A DNA stretch of 64,000 nt from GCA-2746605 sp963704835 (GTDB taxonomy: Bacteria > Bacteroidota > Ignavibacteria > Ignavibacteriales > Melioribacteraceae): positions 434,001-498,000 of the forward strand of contig CAVPHW010000003.1 in NCBI GenBank assembly GCA_963704835.1, written 5' to 3'. This document shows, one piece after another, positions 54,860-63,707 of the stretch (within the stretch, counting starts at the first letter, position 1; each line of letters begins with the position of its first letter). The position numbers were made by a program, and so were the translations under genes. Below the pieces are notes generated by a model. That model searched no databases and was not told where the DNA came from. It worked only from the letters and a program-made list of their open reading frames with translations.

Positions 54860-55762
54860 ATGAGAATAGTCTTCTTTGGCACCCCAGATTTTGCAATTCC
54901 TTCATTAGAAATATTAAATGAAAGCAATCATGAAGTAATTGCAATTGTAACAGCACCAGATAAACCTAGAGGCAGAGGTAGAAGTCTTTCTGCAACTCCA
55001 GTAAAGCAATTTGCTCTAGATAATAATATTCCAGTCCTTACTCCGGAAAAATTAAGTGATAAAAATTTTGAACAGCAGCTTATAGATTTAACTGCGGATT
55101 TATTTGTTATTGTTGCGTTTAGAATATTACCTAGAAAGATTTTTACAATTCCATTGAAAGGATCTTTTAATCTTCACGGTTCTGAACTTCCCAAATATCG
55201 AGGAGCAGCTCCTATTCAGTGGGCTTTAATAAATGGGGATTCTGAAACCGGTCTTACAACGTTCTTCTTAGAAGATAAGGTGGATACTGGGAATATTATT
55301 TTGACTCAAAAAATATTGATTAATGAGTCTGATAATTTTGAATCACTTCATGATAGAATGAGTTTAGTTGGAGCGGATTTAGTATTAAAAACTGTTGATC
55401 AAATTGAAGATGGTAATTACCAACTCAAAAATCAAGATAACGCAAAAGCAACCCCAGCACCAAAAATTACAAAGGAAACTTGCCAAATTGATTGGAATAA
55501 ATCTGCAATTGAAATAAATAATTTGGTAAGAGGATTATCTCCTTTTCCCACTTCATTTTTTGAATACAATGGCAAGCATTATAAGGTTTACTCAACAAAA
55601 ATTATAACTGATAAAAAGCTAAGTCCAGGTAAAATTGAACAAACTAAATCAGAAATATTCGTTGGAACATCTTTGGGGGCAATTCAAATAATTGAGTTGC
55701 AGCCCGAAGGAAGAAAAAGAATGAAAACTGAAGATTTTTTGCGTGGCAATTCTTTACTTTAA
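54860..55762 (+). CDS. fmt: Methionyl-tRNA formyltransferase
   Basis: 300 residues. 'MRIVFFGTPDFAIPSLEIL' is the classic N-terminus; 'FNLHGSELPKYRGAAPIQWALINGD' (as HGSELPKYRGAAPI) is the catalytic loop with Asn-His in the folate-binding site; 'DKVDTGNIILTQKI' completes it. The C-terminal OB-like domain ends 'GRKRMKTEDFLRGNSLL'. It formylates Met-tRNAi using 10-formyl-THF. Part of the def-fmt pair. Confidence 0.96.
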   Translation: MRIVFFGTPDFAIPSLEILNESNHEVIAIVTAPDKPRGRGRSLSATPVKQFALDNNIPVLTPEKLSDKNFEQQLIDLTADLFVIVAFRILPRKIFTIPLKGSFNLHGSELPKYRGAAPIQWALINGDSETGLTTFFLEDKVDTGNIILTQKILINESDNFESLHDRMSLVGADLVLKTVDQIEDGNYQLKNQDNAKATPAPKITKETCQIDWNKSAIEINNLVRGLSPFPTSFFEYNGKHYKVYSTKIITDKKLSPGKIEQTKSEIFVGTSLGAIQIIELQPEGRKRMKTEDFLRGNSLL

Positions 55763-55823
55763 CAGTATTAGCTAGTAGTTTATTATCGGTTTAATCACAC
55801 TTAATTATACACAAAGGTTACAA

Positions 55824-56957
55824 ATGGGATTTTCAACTGATGCAATTCACGCAGGCCAACATCCAGATGAAGCAACGGGGGCAGTAGTTACTCCAATCTA
55901 TTTAACTTCAACTTATGCACAAGAAGGTTTGGGGATAAATAAAGGTTACGAATATGGTCGTGTTCAAAACCTTACTAGAGAATCAATGGAAGCAAATATT
56001 GCCACATTAGAAAAGGGTAAATACGGTATTTCATTTTCCTCAGGGTTAGCTGCAATTCAAGCAGTTCTTAGTTTGGTTAAAAAGGGTGATCATGTAATTG
56101 CTACTGAAAATTTGTACGGGGGATCTTTTAGATTATTTGAAACAATAATTAAAAATAATGGAGTTGAGTTTTCTTGGGTTGATACACGAGATACTAATGT
56201 TATTAAGAAAAATATACAGCCAAACACCAAAATGCTCTTTGTGGAAACTCCAACTAATCCTTTATTAACTTTAACAGATTTGATGGAAGTGTCAAAAATT
56301 GCTAAAGCTAATAATCTCATTAGTGTTGTAGACAATACATTCATGAGCCCATATTTTCAAAATCCATTGGTACTTGGTGCTGATGTAGTTGTTCATAGTT
56401 CGTCAAAATATTTGAATGGCCACAGTGATATTATAAGCGGTATTGCAATAACGAATAACCCCGGTTTACATAAAAAACTAAGATATATTCAAAAGGCAAT
56501 TGGCGCAATTCCTTCACCATTTGATTGTTGGTTAATTTTAAGATCGACTAAAACTCTTGCTTTAAGAATGAAACAGCATAACGAAAATGCACTCGAAATT
56601 GCTAATTTTTTAAGCAATGCTAGTTTTGTAAAAGAAATATTTTACCCTGGTTTAAAAAATCATCCCCAACATAGATTAGCTAAAAAACAGATGAGTGGTT
56701 TTGGCGGTGTTGTGTCTGTAGATTTTGAAAATATGAAATCCTTAAATAAATTCATTAAAAAAACTAAATTGTTTACTCTGGCAGAAAGTTTGGGAGGCGT
56801 CGAAACTTTAATTTCGCATTCTGCCTCAATGTCTCATGGATCAGTTCCAAATGAAAAACGAATTGAAATGGGAATTACCGATTCATTGCTGAGGATTTCA
56901 GTTGGTATTGAAGATATAGAAGATTTGATTGCTGATATTAAACAAGCTATGAAGTAG
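55824..56957 (+). CDS. Trans-sulfuration PLP enzyme, cystathionine gamma-synthase/lyase type
   Basis: 377 residues. 'FSTDAIHAGQHPDEATGAVVTPIYLTSTY' opens (substrate channel), 'YEYGRVQNLTRESMEANIATLE' binds PLP phosphate from the neighbour subunit, 'VVDNTFMSPYFQNPL' has the ring-binding Asp, and Lys is in 'VVHSSSKYLNGHSDIISG'. Family members make or split cystathionine; motif 'SSSKYLNGHSD' is common to both, so the direction is unresolved. It is upstream of a diverged homologue, with an Lrp-type regulator between. Confidence 0.9.
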   Translation: MGFSTDAIHAGQHPDEATGAVVTPIYLTSTYAQEGLGINKGYEYGRVQNLTRESMEANIATLEKGKYGISFSSGLAAIQAVLSLVKKGDHVIATENLYGGSFRLFETIIKNNGVEFSWVDTRDTNVIKKNIQPNTKMLFVETPTNPLLTLTDLMEVSKIAKANNLISVVDNTFMSPYFQNPLVLGADVVVHSSSKYLNGHSDIISGIAITNNPGLHKKLRYIQKAIGAIPSPFDCWLILRSTKTLALRMKQHNENALEIANFLSNASFVKEIFYPGLKNHPQHRLAKKQMSGFGGVVSVDFENMKSLNKFIKKTKLFTLAESLGGVETLISHSASMSHGSVPNEKRIEMGITDSLLRISVGIEDIEDLIADIKQAMK

Positions 56958-57179
56958 TATAAATTCCAATTTTAGATTTCCCACAAGTAGGCAGATAATT
57001 CGAATAAAATTATCATTTGTAAATTTCCTCTCCATTCAATCTTATTTCTAAAATTATTTAATCTTAACCCCAAATCATACAAGACATACTCGTAATTGCC
57101 GAATATTTATTGTTTATAAGTAAAAAATAGATTATTTTTATCGATAATAATTAAATAATCCGAATATATTACAGTAATT

Positions 57180-57641
57180 ATGAAAAATCTTGATAAAATC
57201 AACAAAAGCATTCTAAACGAGTTACAAGAGAATTGTGCCATAACTAATGCGGAATTAGCTGATCGACTTAACCTACCTGCAACAACCGTTTTTGAAAGAG
57301 TAAAAAAATTAGAACAAAATGGAATAATTACAAAGAGGGTAGCAATTGTTAATCCGGAAAAAGTTGGCAAAGAAACAATGGCTTTCGTTTCATTGTCATT
57401 GAGTGGCCATTCTGCAAAAAATGTTAAAAAATTCTGGAAATCTATTGAGATGTTGCCAGAAGTTTTGGAGTGTTATCACATTGCCGGAGAGAGTGATTTT
57501 ATTCTGAAAGTATTTGTTGATAACATTAGGACATACGAAACATTTTTATTGGAAAAACTTACAGCAATTGAAAATATTGGCAAGATTAAAACATCATTTG
57601 TGATGTCTACAATTAAATATCAAACAAAAATTCCGGTATAA
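57180..57641 (+). CDS. Lrp/AsnC family transcriptional regulator
   Basis: 153 residues. Winged helix-turn-helix at 1-60 ('NKSILNELQENCAITNAELADRLNLPATTVFERVKKLEQNG' is the region; recognition helix PATTVFERVKKL). Ligand-binding RAM/AsnC domain at ~70-150 with 'VLECYHIAGESDFILKVFVDN'. It senses amino acids. It lies 15-30 bp before a Met/Cys-metabolism PLP enzyme, which it probably controls. Confidence 0.92.
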   Translation: MKNLDKINKSILNELQENCAITNAELADRLNLPATTVFERVKKLEQNGIITKRVAIVNPEKVGKETMAFVSLSLSGHSAKNVKKFWKSIEMLPEVLECYHIAGESDFILKVFVDNIRTYETFLLEKLTAIENIGKIKTSFVMSTIKYQTKIPV

Positions 57642-57670
57642 AATAAATTTAAAAATTGATGGAGAGTAAA

Positions 57671-58990
57671 ATGTCTGAGAAAATTAAAGCTAAAGAAAAT
57701 GAATTCGATTATTCGAAATATTCAATGGATACGCTTTTAATTAATGGAAGAAATTTTTCAAATAAGTGGGATTACAATCATCATGTAACTGCTCCAATAT
57801 CTTCCTCTACCACATTTAAACTTGATTCAGTTGAAAGAGGTGCAGATGGTTTCTTGCAATTTGCTCAAACTGAAACTCATGGTAAACAAGCTCCAATTCT
57901 TATTTACGACAGACTTGGGGAACCAAATAAAGATATGCTCGAAGAGAATTTAGCTTATGTTGAAAAGGGTGAAATGGCTGTCACTTTTACTAGTGGAATG
58001 GGAGCAATTTCTGGTATCCTTGGTGTTCTAACAAAGTCCGGTGATGAAATAATTACTCATTCAACATTATACGGATGCACAATTTCTTTATTTACAAATT
58101 GGTATCCGAGATTGAATATTGAAATACGAACAATTGATTTAACAAATTTAGAAAATATTAAAAGTGTTCTTAATCAAAATACAAAAGTCATTTATTTTGA
58201 AACCCCGGCAAATCCCAATATGGATATTATTGATATAATTTCATTGCGAAAAATTGTTGATAAAATTAATAAAAACAGAACATCAGGAAATGAAGTTACA
58301 ATTGTTGTTGATAACACTTTTTCAACATCATATTGCCAAAGACCAATTGAACTTGGTGCTGATTTTTCAGTTCATTCACTAACTAAAGGAATGGGTGGAT
58401 TCGGGACTGATATGGGCGGTGCAGTTATTGGAAAAAATAAATATAGAGATGCTCTTCTGCTTTATAGAAAAGATTTTGGGTGTGTGCTAAACCCTAAAAG
58501 TGCTTGGGCAATTTTAACTTATGGATTGCCTTCTCTTGCTATTAGACAGAGTCATCAAGTTAATTCTGCAATTAAGATTGCTGAATTTTTGGAGAATCAT
58601 CCCAAGGTAGAATTTGTGAAATACCCTGGACTAAAGTCTCATCCACAATATGAAATTGCGAAAAACCAAATGATAGATTTCTATGGAAATTTTGCTCCCG
58701 GTGGATTGATTTACTTCGTTCTAAAAGGAAATACAGCTGAGGAAACAAAAGAAAATGGAAGAAAGTTAATGAACTATGTTGCAGAAAATGCATATACAAT
58801 GACTTTGGCAGTAAGTTTAGGTCATACCAAAACTCTAATTGAGCATCCAGCTTCCATGACACATTCAGTTGTGCCAGCTGAAAAATTAGAAGAAAGAGGA
58901 ATGGATGCGGGTGGTGTTAGGTTAGCAATTGGTTTAGAAAATGTTGATGATTTATTGAATGACTTGAAAGATTCATTAGATAATATTTGA
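57671..58990 (+). CDS. Cys/Met metabolism PLP enzyme (methionine gamma-lyase-like)
   Basis: 439 residues from ATG at 57671, 5 bp after GGAGAG. PLP elements: 'VTFTSGMGAISGILGVL', 'YGCTISLFTNWYPR', 'IVVDNTFSTSYCQRPIELGADFSV' (Asp in VVDNTFS), Lys in 'HSLTKGMGGFGTDMGG' and 'SLGHTKTLIEHPASMTHS' near the end. The longer N-terminus and the 'GMGGFGTD' loop place it in a divergent branch of gamma-lyases/aminotransferases rather than classic MetB. With the Lrp gene in front, catabolism of Met/Cys is the most likely role. Confidence 0.85.
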   Translation: MSEKIKAKENEFDYSKYSMDTLLINGRNFSNKWDYNHHVTAPISSSTTFKLDSVERGADGFLQFAQTETHGKQAPILIYDRLGEPNKDMLEENLAYVEKGEMAVTFTSGMGAISGILGVLTKSGDEIITHSTLYGCTISLFTNWYPRLNIEIRTIDLTNLENIKSVLNQNTKVIYFETPANPNMDIIDIISLRKIVDKINKNRTSGNEVTIVVDNTFSTSYCQRPIELGADFSVHSLTKGMGGFGTDMGGAVIGKNKYRDALLLYRKDFGCVLNPKSAWAILTYGLPSLAIRQSHQVNSAIKIAEFLENHPKVEFVKYPGLKSHPQYEIAKNQMIDFYGNFAPGGLIYFVLKGNTAEETKENGRKLMNYVAENAYTMTLAVSLGHTKTLIEHPASMTHSVVPAEKLEERGMDAGGVRLAIGLENVDDLLNDLKDSLDNI

Positions 58991-59028
58991 TTCTTATTAT
59001 TTTTCAATAAAAATTTTGTATTCACGTT

Positions 59029-59060
59029 AAAACGCAGATAGATTTTCTGCGTTTTTTTTA
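59029..59060 (+). terminator. Rho-independent terminator after the PLP enzyme
   Basis: AAAACGCAGA (59029-59038) pairs with TCTGCGTTTT (59046-59055) around a 7-nt loop, continuing into an 8-T run, 39 bp after the stop. Confidence 0.9.
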
Positions 59061-59118
59061 CTATAAAATCTATTTCAATTCTCGATAATAGCATACTTTT
59101 AAGATCAATAGGAATATT

Positions 59119-59523
59119 TTGAATAAAGCAATTATATCACTTTTGTTATTTTCTGCAATTTGTTACTCACAAAATAATTCAGTTGATTTAACAAAAAATG
59201 TTTTGGGAGTAATTTCTTCTAACGAAGGAATAATTTTAGTTCTTGAAGATGAATATTTATTTCTTGGTGGAAACGATCAATTAACAGATTATTATAGAAC
59301 AATTTATAATGATTCAACAATCGTAAATCCAAATACAGAAATAAAAAATGATTTTGGGTTAAATTTTATTCCTTATATTGCATCACCAATAGAAATCTAC
59401 AATCAATTAGATTTTGAGCAACCTTTAAATTTAGGAATGTTAATCCAATTTAGTAAATCTGGGAGCTTCGATTTTTCTCAATATGGGAAATCAATTATCG
59501 ATGTTTTAAGACAGGAACAATAG
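59119..59523 (+). CDS. Secreted hypothetical protein
   Basis: 134 residues, TTG start. A short signal peptide (about 1-17, 'SLLLFSAICYSQN') precedes an acidic body with 'LGVISSNEGIILVLEDEYLFLGGNDQLTDYYRTIY' (here as EGIILVLEDEYLFLGG). No family recognised. The body has no Cys and no sorting domain, so it is likely periplasmic. It sits between a terminator and the opposing crcB. Confidence 0.55.
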   Translation: MNKAIISLLLFSAICYSQNNSVDLTKNVLGVISSNEGIILVLEDEYLFLGGNDQLTDYYRTIYNDSTIVNPNTEIKNDFGLNFIPYIASPIEIYNQLDFEQPLNLGMLIQFSKSGSFDFSQYGKSIIDVLRQEQ

Positions 59524-59543
59524 TTAAATGGTGTTCTTTTAGT

Positions 59544-59909
59544 TTATTTTGATAAAACATAAGCAATGTAAACACCAAGCATGGTTAAAAATAAATTTAA
59601 TGCTACATTTAGACCAGCAAATATAAATTGAGAATCTTTTAGCAAGTTTATTGTTTCTAGTGAAAAAGTTGAAAATGTAGTAAGTCCACCACAAAATCCT
59701 ATACCCAGAAATAATTTTAAATTATTAGAAAATTGCTCTTTATCATCTATCCCGAAAATTAAAAATCCAAGCAAAAGACTTCCCAATAAATTAACAATCA
59801 ACGTTCCAAAAGGGAAAGGTATTGGGAATGTTTTTGAAGCAGAGTTAGAAATAAAATATCTTAATCCACCACCAATTCCAGAACCAATTAATACAAGTAA
59901 ATAATTCAT
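59544..59909 (-). CDS. crcB: Fluoride efflux transporter CrcB
   Basis: 121 residues with four membrane helices. 'GSGIGGGLRYFIS', 'PFGTLIVNLLGSLLLGFLI' and the TM3 break 'GFCGGLTTFSTFSLETINLL' are the Fluc-channel signatures; the Asn in TM2 and the Phe residues of 'TTFSTFS' line the F- pore. Dual-topology dimers export F-. No fluoride riboswitch was recognised in the 135 bp upstream. Confidence 0.93.
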   Translation of the reverse strand: MNYLLVLIGSGIGGGLRYFISNSASKTFPIPFPFGTLIVNLLGSLLLGFLIFGIDDKEQFSNNLKLFLGIGFCGGLTTFSTFSLETINLLKDSQFIFAGLNVALNLFLTMLGVYIAYVLSK

Positions 59910-60044
59910 AAATTTTTTCGATAAGTTGAGAATATTTATTAGTGATAATATAATAATTATTGATCTGTCATAAAACTTTCCAATAATAATCTTTCAAATA
60001 CGACCAAGGCTTGTTAAATTTCGCATTCTTTATAAAAAACAATA

Positions 60045-60773
60045 ATGATTTTAGAAAAACCCAGAATATTTAGGCAATTTGAAAATTTAATATTTGGTTT
60101 TAGCACCAAAACTAAATTAGATAAAAATGATAATTTTTCATTTAACTTATCAAAATCAATTGGTGATGATGATGAAAAAGTTAACGACAATAGAAAATAT
60201 TTCTTTTCAAATTTGAATTTTAAAATGGATGAAGTCGTAGTCCAGAAACAAATTCATAGTGATATCATTAATGTTGTAAATAAATTTATAATAGGTTTGA
60301 AAGGGGATGCGCTTATTACAAAGACTAGAAACTTAGGATTAGCAGTTTCAACTGCAGATTGCAATAATATCTATTTATACGATTCTCAAACCAAAGTAAT
60401 AGCTGCTGTTCATTCCGGTTGGGAGGGAACTGAAAAAAGGATTCTAGAAAAGACAATTATTAAATTAAAAAATGAATTTGATAGTAATCCAAATGATTTG
60501 TTCGTTTACATGGGACCTGCAATTTCACAAATGAATTATGAGGTTGGGGAAGAGTTTTTAACAAAATTTGAAGCTAAATATTTAGTTGCTTTTGGTGAAA
60601 AGTATCTGCTTGATCTAAAAACTGCCAACAAGGATATTTTAATAGATTCAGGAGTCCCAGAAAAGCAGATTGAAGTTTCTGATATTTGCAGCTTTGCACA
60701 TACAAATTACCATTCATATAGAAGGGATAAGCAAAATTCCGGCAGAGCATTTGGAGTTATTGCACTTAAATAA
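60045..60773 (+). CDS. pgeF: Peptidoglycan editing factor PgeF (laccase-domain protein YfiH)
   Basis: 242 residues of the multicopper-polyphenol-oxidase (YfiH) family. Metal and catalytic region: 'QKQIHSDIINVV', 'TADCNNIYLYD', 'AAVHSGWEGTEKRILEK' and 'FAHTNYHSYRRDK' with the Cys-His-His site. PgeF removes misplaced L-Ser from peptidoglycan precursors or acts as purine nucleoside hydrolase. The usual 'TADCxPI' reads 'TADCNNI' here. It precedes a drug/metabolite transporter by 5 bp. Confidence 0.88.
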   Translation: MILEKPRIFRQFENLIFGFSTKTKLDKNDNFSFNLSKSIGDDDEKVNDNRKYFFSNLNFKMDEVVVQKQIHSDIINVVNKFIIGLKGDALITKTRNLGLAVSTADCNNIYLYDSQTKVIAAVHSGWEGTEKRILEKTIIKLKNEFDSNPNDLFVYMGPAISQMNYEVGEEFLTKFEAKYLVAFGEKYLLDLKTANKDILIDSGVPEKQIEVSDICSFAHTNYHSYRRDKQNSGRAFGVIALK

Positions 60774-60778
60774 AGCTA

Positions 60779-61696
60779 ATGAATAATAATTATAAAATAG
60801 TATTAGGTTATATAACTATCTGTCTTATTTGGGGTTCAACTTGGTTGGCAATAAGACTAGGCTTGGATTCGCTTACACCATTTATCTCCGCGGGATTACG
60901 GTTTTTGTTAGCATCCATTTTAATCATTTTTGCTATTAGGATCAAAAAAATAATTATTCCAACCGATCCAAAATCATTATTGATGTATGCTTATTTGGCA
61001 TTCTTTTCTTTTGTAATTCCATTTGGATTAGTTTATTGGGCTGAACAATTTGTTCCTACTGGCTTAACTTCTGTAATGTTTGGGGTTTTTCCATTTTCAG
61101 TTTTTATTTTTTCATGGTTTATCTTAAAAGGAGAGTCAGCAGATCTTTTCAAATTGATTAGTGTTGTTTTAGGCTTTGTTGGTATAATTATAATATTTTC
61201 TGAAAGTTTACAGATTGATATAGAAAACCATACTTTGGGATTAGCTGCAGTTTTAGTAAGTGCAATAATTCAAGGTTCTGTTTCTGTAGTTCTAAAAAAA
61301 TGGGGTGGATATTTGAACCCATTTTCAATCAATGCCATTCCTTTATTTATTGCCGGACTAACAATGATAGTGTTAAGTTTTGGGTTGGAAGATACTTCAA
61401 CTTGGGAATTTACCAACAAGGCAATATTATCTATACTCTACCTAGCTGTTGTAGGAACAATTATTGCATTTACAGTTTATTATTGGTTATTAAAACAAAT
61501 CAATGCAGTTTTACTTTCACTTTCTTCATTTATTACACCAATTATTGCCATAATATTAGGTTGGGTTATTCTTGATGAACAACTCTCTCAAAGGGTATTG
61601 GGGGGTTCACTTTTTGTGTTAATTGGGATATTATTTGGTAATTTTAAAGGATTAAGAAAGTATTATTTGAATAAGAGAGGAACCTCAAATGCTTAA
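60779..61696 (+). CDS. EamA-family drug/metabolite transporter
   Basis: 305 residues with ten transmembrane helices arranged as two EamA repeats (about 5-140 and 150-290). 'CLIWGSTWLAIRLGLDSLTPFISAGLRFL' (IWGSTWLAIRLGL) is the repeat-1 signature and 'VVGTIIAFTVYYWLLKQ' the repeat-2 one. Members export amino acids or metabolites. It overlaps folB by 8 bp. Confidence 0.9.
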   Translation: MNNNYKIVLGYITICLIWGSTWLAIRLGLDSLTPFISAGLRFLLASILIIFAIRIKKIIIPTDPKSLLMYAYLAFFSFVIPFGLVYWAEQFVPTGLTSVMFGVFPFSVFIFSWFILKGESADLFKLISVVLGFVGIIIIFSESLQIDIENHTLGLAAVLVSAIIQGSVSVVLKKWGGYLNPFSINAIPLFIAGLTMIVLSFGLEDTSTWEFTNKAILSILYLAVVGTIIAFTVYYWLLKQINAVLLSLSSFITPIIAIILGWVILDEQLSQRVLGGSLFVLIGILFGNFKGLRKYYLNKRGTSNA

Positions 61697-62057
61697 TGTT
61701 GTTAGGATAAAAGAAGCTGTTTTTTATGCATATCATGGAGCGTTAAAAGAGGAGCAGTCAATTGGTGGAAAGTTTGAGGCGGATGTTGATATGTTCTTTA
61801 ATTTTTGTGAAGCTGCAGCAGATGATGATTTAAATAAAACGATTAATTATGACGAGGTCTATAAGTTTATCAACAAAAAAATTCATGAAAAAAAATATTA
61901 CTTGATTGAAACACTTGCAACGCTTATTGCAGATAGTTTATTATCTTCTTACCCAATATTAGAAAAAGTAAATGTGAAAGTAAGAAAGAATAATGTTCCA
62001 GTAGGCGGCATTATTAAACATGTGGAAGCTGAGGTTGAAAAAAGCAGAAATGAATAA
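61689..62057 (+). CDS. folB: Dihydroneopterin aldolase
   Basis: 122 residues. 'VFYAYHGALKEEQSIGGKFEADVDM' (Tyr-His-Gly catalytic area), 'INYDEVYKFI' and 'KVRKNNVPVGGIIKHVEAEVEK' mark FolB. It makes 6-hydroxymethyl-dihydropterin, the substrate of the next gene, folK. Its last codons overlap the folK ATG. Confidence 0.95.
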   Translation: MLNVVRIKEAVFYAYHGALKEEQSIGGKFEADVDMFFNFCEAAADDDLNKTINYDEVYKFINKKIHEKKYYLIETLATLIADSLLSSYPILEKVNVKVRKNNVPVGGIIKHVEAEVEKSRNE

Positions 62058-62568
62058 TGTTTATATCGGTATCGGGACAAATGTTGGAGATAGGATTGAA
62101 AATATTCAGAAGGTAGTTAGTAAATTCAAAAAGAATTATTTGATTTCTAAAGTTTATATTTCCTCCATTTATGAAACCGTCCCTTATGGTAATGTTAAAC
62201 AAGAAAATTTTTATAATGCTGTTATCTTTTTACAAACATCAATGGAATTATTGGAATTGTTCGACTTTACCAAATCAGTTGAAAAAATAATTGGTAGGAT
62301 AAAGAGGGTAAATTGGGGACCACGAGAAATTGATTTAGACATTTTATTATTCAATGAAATGGTTTTTGAAAGTGAAAATATTACAATTCCACATAAAGAT
62401 TTGTTAAATCGTGACTTTGTTTTAATCCCACTCTTAGAAATTGAGGATAAATTAGTTCATCCGAAAACTAAAAAAGAGTTATCTTATTACTTAAGAAAAC
62501 TTAAAGAAAGTTACATTGTTAGCAAATTTGCACTAAACGGTGATGTAATCGCTGAAAAAAAGATTTAA
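62050..62568 (+). CDS. folK: 2-amino-4-hydroxy-6-hydroxymethyldihydropteridine diphosphokinase
   Basis: 172 residues from ATG at 62050 (the earlier in-frame start at 62020 only repeats the folB end). 'NVYIGIGTNVGDRIENIQKVV' (GTNVGDR), 'YETVPYG', 'NAVIFLQT', 'WGPREIDLDILLFNEM' (the metal-binding Asp pair) and 'IPHKDLLNRDFVLIPLLEI' are all present. Next folate step after FolB. Coupled by the overlap ATGAATAA. Confidence 0.95.
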   Translation: MNNVYIGIGTNVGDRIENIQKVVSKFKKNYLISKVYISSIYETVPYGNVKQENFYNAVIFLQTSMELLELFDFTKSVEKIIGRIKRVNWGPREIDLDILLFNEMVFESENITIPHKDLLNRDFVLIPLLEIEDKLVHPKTKKELSYYLRKLKESYIVSKFALNGDVIAEKKI

Positions 62569-62658
62569 TTGACTTAGTTACAAATTTGTGAATTAATTAC
62601 TTTTGATTATTGTATAATTTTTTTACAATATTACAATACCAAATTGAGGAGAGTTTTT

Positions 62659-63303
62659 TTGGAACCACCAAAATATATTGCAATTGAAGGTGTTATTGGA
62701 GCAGGAAAAACAACTCTTGCTAAAAAACTATCTGAAAAACTTAATGCGAAATTAGTTCTTGAAGAATTTGAGAATAATCCATTTCTTGAAAAATTTTATG
62801 ATGATAGGAAGCGACATGCATTTCAGACTCAGATGTTTTTTCTAATAAATAGATTTAAGCAGCATGAGCAATTTAATCAAGAGGATCTTTTTACAAATCA
62901 TATTGTCTCGGACTATATTTTTGATAAAGACCAGATTTTTGCTTATCTAAACCTATCTGGGGAAGAATTAAAACTCTATGAAAGTATTTTCCCATTGTTA
63001 AAGAGAGATTTGAGGCAATTTGATTTAGTGATTTTTTTACAGGCAAGTGTTGATAGATTAATTTATAATATTAAGAAACGAAGTAGAGCAGTTGAAAAAA
63101 ACCTTACAAGGACTTATATTAGAGAATTAAGTGAAGCATACAATAATTTTTTCTTTAAATATAGCTCAACTCCATTATTAATTGTTAATACAACCGATAT
63201 CGATTTTGTGAATAATGATGATGACTTTGATGAATTATTTAATCAGGTTTTTAGGAAAGATAGAGGTTTTATTGAGTATTTTAATCCTAAAATAAAAGTA
63301 TAA
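62659..63303 (+). CDS. Deoxynucleoside kinase (dAK/dCK family)
   Basis: 214 residues; the TTG at 62659 is 6-8 bp after GGAGAG and is preferred to the upstream TTG at 62644. P-loop 'IAIEGVIGAGKTTLAKKL'; 'LEEFENNPFLEKFYDD' (Glu base); 'YIFDKDQIFAYLNL' (DR-like substrate site); 'KKRSRAVEKNL' (lid Arg). It phosphorylates deoxynucleosides for salvage. It is encoded downstream of folK in the same direction. Confidence 0.9.
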   Translation: MEPPKYIAIEGVIGAGKTTLAKKLSEKLNAKLVLEEFENNPFLEKFYDDRKRHAFQTQMFFLINRFKQHEQFNQEDLFTNHIVSDYIFDKDQIFAYLNLSGEELKLYESIFPLLKRDLRQFDLVIFLQASVDRLIYNIKKRSRAVEKNLTRTYIRELSEAYNNFFFKYSSTPLLIVNTTDIDFVNNDDDFDELFNQVFRKDRGFIEYFNPKIKV

Positions 63304-63305
63304 TC

Positions 63306-63515
63306 ATGACTGGTCTTTTTAGAATATTATTATTTATTTTTTTCGGCTATGTTTTAATGAAAACATTCCGCTATATTTTCTCAATATTTAGTAGTGTTTC
63401 TGCTAAGAGAGAGGAGCAGCAGGTATATCAAACTCGTAGTTCATCTAGCAAAATTGATAAGAAAGATATTGTTGACGCTAAATTTGAAGAAATTAAAGAA
63501 GATGATCCATCCTAG
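63306..63515 (+). CDS. Small membrane protein (DUF4834-like)
   Basis: 69 residues: one N-terminal transmembrane helix ('MTGLFRILLFIFFGYVLMKTFRYIF') and a charged cytoplasmic tail ending 'DIVDAKFEEIKEDDPS', the pattern of short DUF4834-like proteins in this group. No known function. It starts 2 bp after the kinase stop codon. Confidence 0.65.
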   Translation: MTGLFRILLFIFFGYVLMKTFRYIFSIFSSVSAKREEQQVYQTRSSSSKIDKKDIVDAKFEEIKEDDPS

Positions 63516-63707
63516 TGAAACCTCAATTCCTAGGTTTATTATATTTCTTTTTCATTAAATAAAAATTCAACTATAGTTCCAATCGAAAATTAAAATTTTA
63601 TACTCTGGTGGATAGCATAAGAATTACTAACTTTTTACCAAAATGTCGCAAAATCATATCTCCTAATTTTGTAAATTTATTTTTTTTCAATAAAGAAAAA
63701 ATCGAGA

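Noticed and set aside
59910..60044. Fluoride riboswitch before crcB
   Set aside because: The conserved GG-GAUG / pseudoknot pattern of the crcB motif could not be found in the 135 bp upstream.
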